This document shows, in pieces, positions 6,364-8,173 of a stretch of 8,173 nucleotides of DNA. Below the pieces are notes generated by a model. It saw only the letters and a program-made list of their open reading frames with translations, made no database searches and had not been told where the DNA came from. Position 1 is the first letter of the stretch. Every line of letters starts with the position of its first letter. The DNA comes from Thiotrichaceae bacterium. Its GTDB lineage: Bacteria; Pseudomonadota; Gammaproteobacteria; Thiotrichales; Thiotrichaceae. A program made the position numbers and the translations under genes. The stretch lies in assembly GCA_024762625.1 (NCBI GenBank), contig JANTHA010000091.1:1-8173 (forward strand). The letters are read 5' to 3'.

Positions 6364-6403
6364 ATAATCACATACAAAAGCGCCGATTTCGTTTTACGCC
6401 TGC

Positions 6404-8173
6404 TTACGATTTGTCCGATTTATAGTCGCCATAGTAAGAATAACCATAACCACCATATCCATACGAACTTTTACGCGCAACATAGCCATTAAAGATAAAG
6501 CCTTTGGTTTCGATACCGGTATGCGATAGGCGCGTTACAGCATATTCGATTTCTTTCATGGAGTGATGTTCGGAGCGAACCACCATAAAGACGACGCCAG
6601 AATGCTTGCCAATAATGGTTGGATCCGTCACAGCATGAACAGGCGGCGTATCAATAATAATCAGGTCATAACTTTCAGATAGTTTCTTCAGCAGTTTCTC
6701 AAAATTGCTATGCATTAACAATTCAGATGGGTTTGGCGGCGTCTTGCCTCGCGTGATAGCATCGAAAGAGTGATCGCCTATTTTGATGCTGTGTATGGCG
6801 TCATTCAGTTCTGCATCATTGCTGATTAAATCGGAAAGGCCAGGCGATACTTTGATATTAAGCAAATTATGCAAATAGCCTTTGCGCATATCAGCGTCAA
6901 TCAGTAAAACCTTTTGCTCTCCTGCAGCAAGGACGGCGGCAAAATTGGAGGAGATAAACGATTTGCCGATGCCAGGGGATGGCCCGGTGATCATCACAAT
7001 ATTATTTTTCGCTTCCAGCAAGGCGAAATGCAAGCTGGTTCTCAGGCTGCGTAAGCTTTCAATGGATGGGTCTGTCGGGTTTTCCGCCGCCAACAAGGAT
7101 TTTTGCTTTCTGTTTTTGGCTTTCAGACCGCCGGTAAGTTTTACACCGCTGGATAAGGGAACCGTGGCGTAGACTGGTATGCCTATGGTTTCTTCAAGTT
7201 TCTCAGGGTTATCAATCGTATGATGTAGCGCTTTGCGGAGGAAAACAACCAGTACGCCCAGCATCAAGCCCAATAATGCGCCTAAAGCAAGTATGAGTCC
7301 TTTTTTAGGTTTAACCGGTTTATCATACACGACTGCTGAATCGACAATGTAAACATTGCCTACGCTACTGGCCTTGGCGATTTTAAATTCCTGGATGTTG
7401 TTGAGAAGATCAAGATAAACAGTGCTGGCGACTTTAAAATCGCGTTCCAGTTTTAATATTTTCTGTTGTGTCTCGGGTAGCTTCGAAATTTTCGACAGGG
7501 TTTTTTGTTTAGTTTGTTTTAGCTTGTTTTCCTGCGATACGATCGCCTGAATAACCGGATGCTCAACAGTATATTTTTGACTTAGTTCGTCTTTCTTTAG
7601 CGATAATTTCTGAAGTTCGGTGTCAATGCCTGCCACCACATCCAGGACAGCCTGTGTTTCCATGGATAAATCAGCTGTCTGGTGCTCGGTACGATAACTT
7701 TTCAGTCTGGCTTCGGCCTTTTCGGCTTCTTCCTTGACGGGTTTGATTTGTTCTTGAAGGAATTTCAACGCATTGCTTGCTTCTTCAGAGCTGCGTGATT
7801 TATTCTGTTCAAGATAGGTTTTGGAGATATGATCCAGCGTCTTAACAATGTTAGTTTTGTTTTTTCCTTCTAATACCAGGCTTATAATGCCGGTTTTTTT
7901 TCCTTTTTCTGAAGCTTTAATATTGTTTTGAAGATGCTCAATGGCTCTTAAGTCTGACCATTTGGTAACAGTATATTTTGTGCCGGGCAAGCCGGTTAAA
8001 TCTGATACATAAATGCGGAAAGAACCATTGTTGGATTGAGAATTCTTCCCGATTTTACCTTTGAGCAAGGTTTTTTCTTCACTGGCAAGGTGGAATTTAC
8101 CGTTCCCGTCATTTACTAGAATCAAAGGATGGTTAAGATAATCATGCGGCAGATCAAGGCTTTCTACTTTTAT
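6404..8173 (-). CDS. wzc: Wzc-type tyrosine autokinase / polysaccharide co-polymerase (N-terminus beyond window)
   Basis: This inner-membrane protein of exopolysaccharide export combines a chain-length (Wzz-like) periplasmic domain with a cytoplasmic bacterial tyrosine kinase, whose phosphorylation cycle controls polymer assembly. The frame stays open to the right edge, giving 589 visible residues. By comparison with Wzc (about 720) roughly 130-150 are missing, including the first membrane segment and the start. Visible in order: periplasmic coiled-coil region, EASNALKFLQEQI, KPVKPKK before the second membrane helix (7300-7238), EX2RX2R (7060-7040), Walker A GPSPGIGKS (6985-6959), Walker A' VLLIDADMRKG (6910-6878), GKTPPNPSELL, Walker B LIIIDTPP (6664-6641), and a tail with seven tyrosines in fourteen residues (6463-6422). 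It ends KSDKS, much like KSDAK of E. coli Wzc. All kinase motifs are intact. A TTG at 8125 is not the real start. Confidence 0.92.
   Translation of the reverse strand: MKVESLDLPHDYLNHPLILVNDGNGKFHLASEEKTLLKGKIGKNSQSNNGSFRIYVSDLTGLPGTKYTVTKWSDLRAIEHLQNNIKASEKGKKTGIISLVLEGKNKTNIVKTLDHISKTYLEQNKSRSSEEASNALKFLQEQIKPVKEEAEKAEARLKSYRTEHQTADLSMETQAVLDVVAGIDTELQKLSLKKDELSQKYTVEHPVIQAIVSQENKLKQTKQKTLSKISKLPETQQKILKLERDFKVASTVYLDLLNNIQEFKIAKASSVGNVYIVDSAVVYDKPVKPKKGLILALGALLGLMLGVLVVFLRKALHHTIDNPEKLEETIGIPVYATVPLSSGVKLTGGLKAKNRKQKSLLAAENPTDPSIESLRSLRTSLHFALLEAKNNIVMITGPSPGIGKSFISSNFAAVLAAGEQKVLLIDADMRKGYLHNLLNIKVSPGLSDLISNDAELNDAIHSIKIGDHSFDAITRGKTPPNPSELLMHSNFEKLLKKLSESYDLIIIDTPPVHAVTDPTIIGKHSGVVFMVVRSEHHSMKEIEYAVTRLSHTGIETKGFIFNGYVARKSSYGYGGYGYSYYGDYKSDKS

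Noticed and set aside
8123..8125. TTG as the start of the tyrosine kinase
   Set aside because: The same frame continues to the window edge with Wzc-like residues (for example LDLPHDYL), so the gene is cut by the window.

Overview
The window looks like chromosomal DNA from a gammaproteobacterium; a betaproteobacterium is the main alternative. The evidence is the gene order xseB-ispA-dxs, followed later by a TIGR02449-type coiled-coil gene, zapA and a 6S RNA, an arrangement known from Pseudomonas and relatives. Base composition by eye is moderately AT-rich (roughly mid-40s % GC). No genus can be named from this sequence alone.

Layout. At the left edge (61-156, minus) is a tiny membrane-protein ORF with a good ribosome binding site, transcribed away from xseB. 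A tightly packed plus-strand block follows: xseB (exonuclease VII small subunit), ispA (farnesyl diphosphate synthase), dxs (DXP synthase, first enzyme of the MEP pathway) and queD (6-carboxy-tetrahydropterin synthase, queuosine pathway). ispA and dxs together give entry into and elongation of isoprenoid synthesis. queD meets a convergent sodium:alanine/glycine symporter gene (AGCS family) with only 5 bases between the stop codons.

The symporter is followed by a 360-base intergenic region (5183-5542). It carries an 11-bp tandem repeat with an inverted end copy, a separate dyad, and two plausible plus-strand promoters. These promoters would drive the TIGR02449 coiled-coil gene and zapA, a cell-division gene pair. 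After the zapA stop there is a 6S RNA (about 6177-6357), recognised by its closing stem and by 5' and 3' elements that match E. coli 6S RNA. In many relatives 6S RNA is followed by fau (5-formyltetrahydrofolate cyclo-ligase). Here it is followed by a convergent Wzc-type tyrosine autokinase gene that runs off the right edge, so an exopolysaccharide locus probably begins here.

Most of the window is housekeeping. The parts that deserve a second look are the 31-residue membrane ORF, the 6S RNA, the tandem-repeat array upstream of the symporter, and the general lack of Shine-Dalgarno sequences in the housekeeping genes compared with strong ones on the symporter and the microprotein. I do not see a clearly new multi-gene system.
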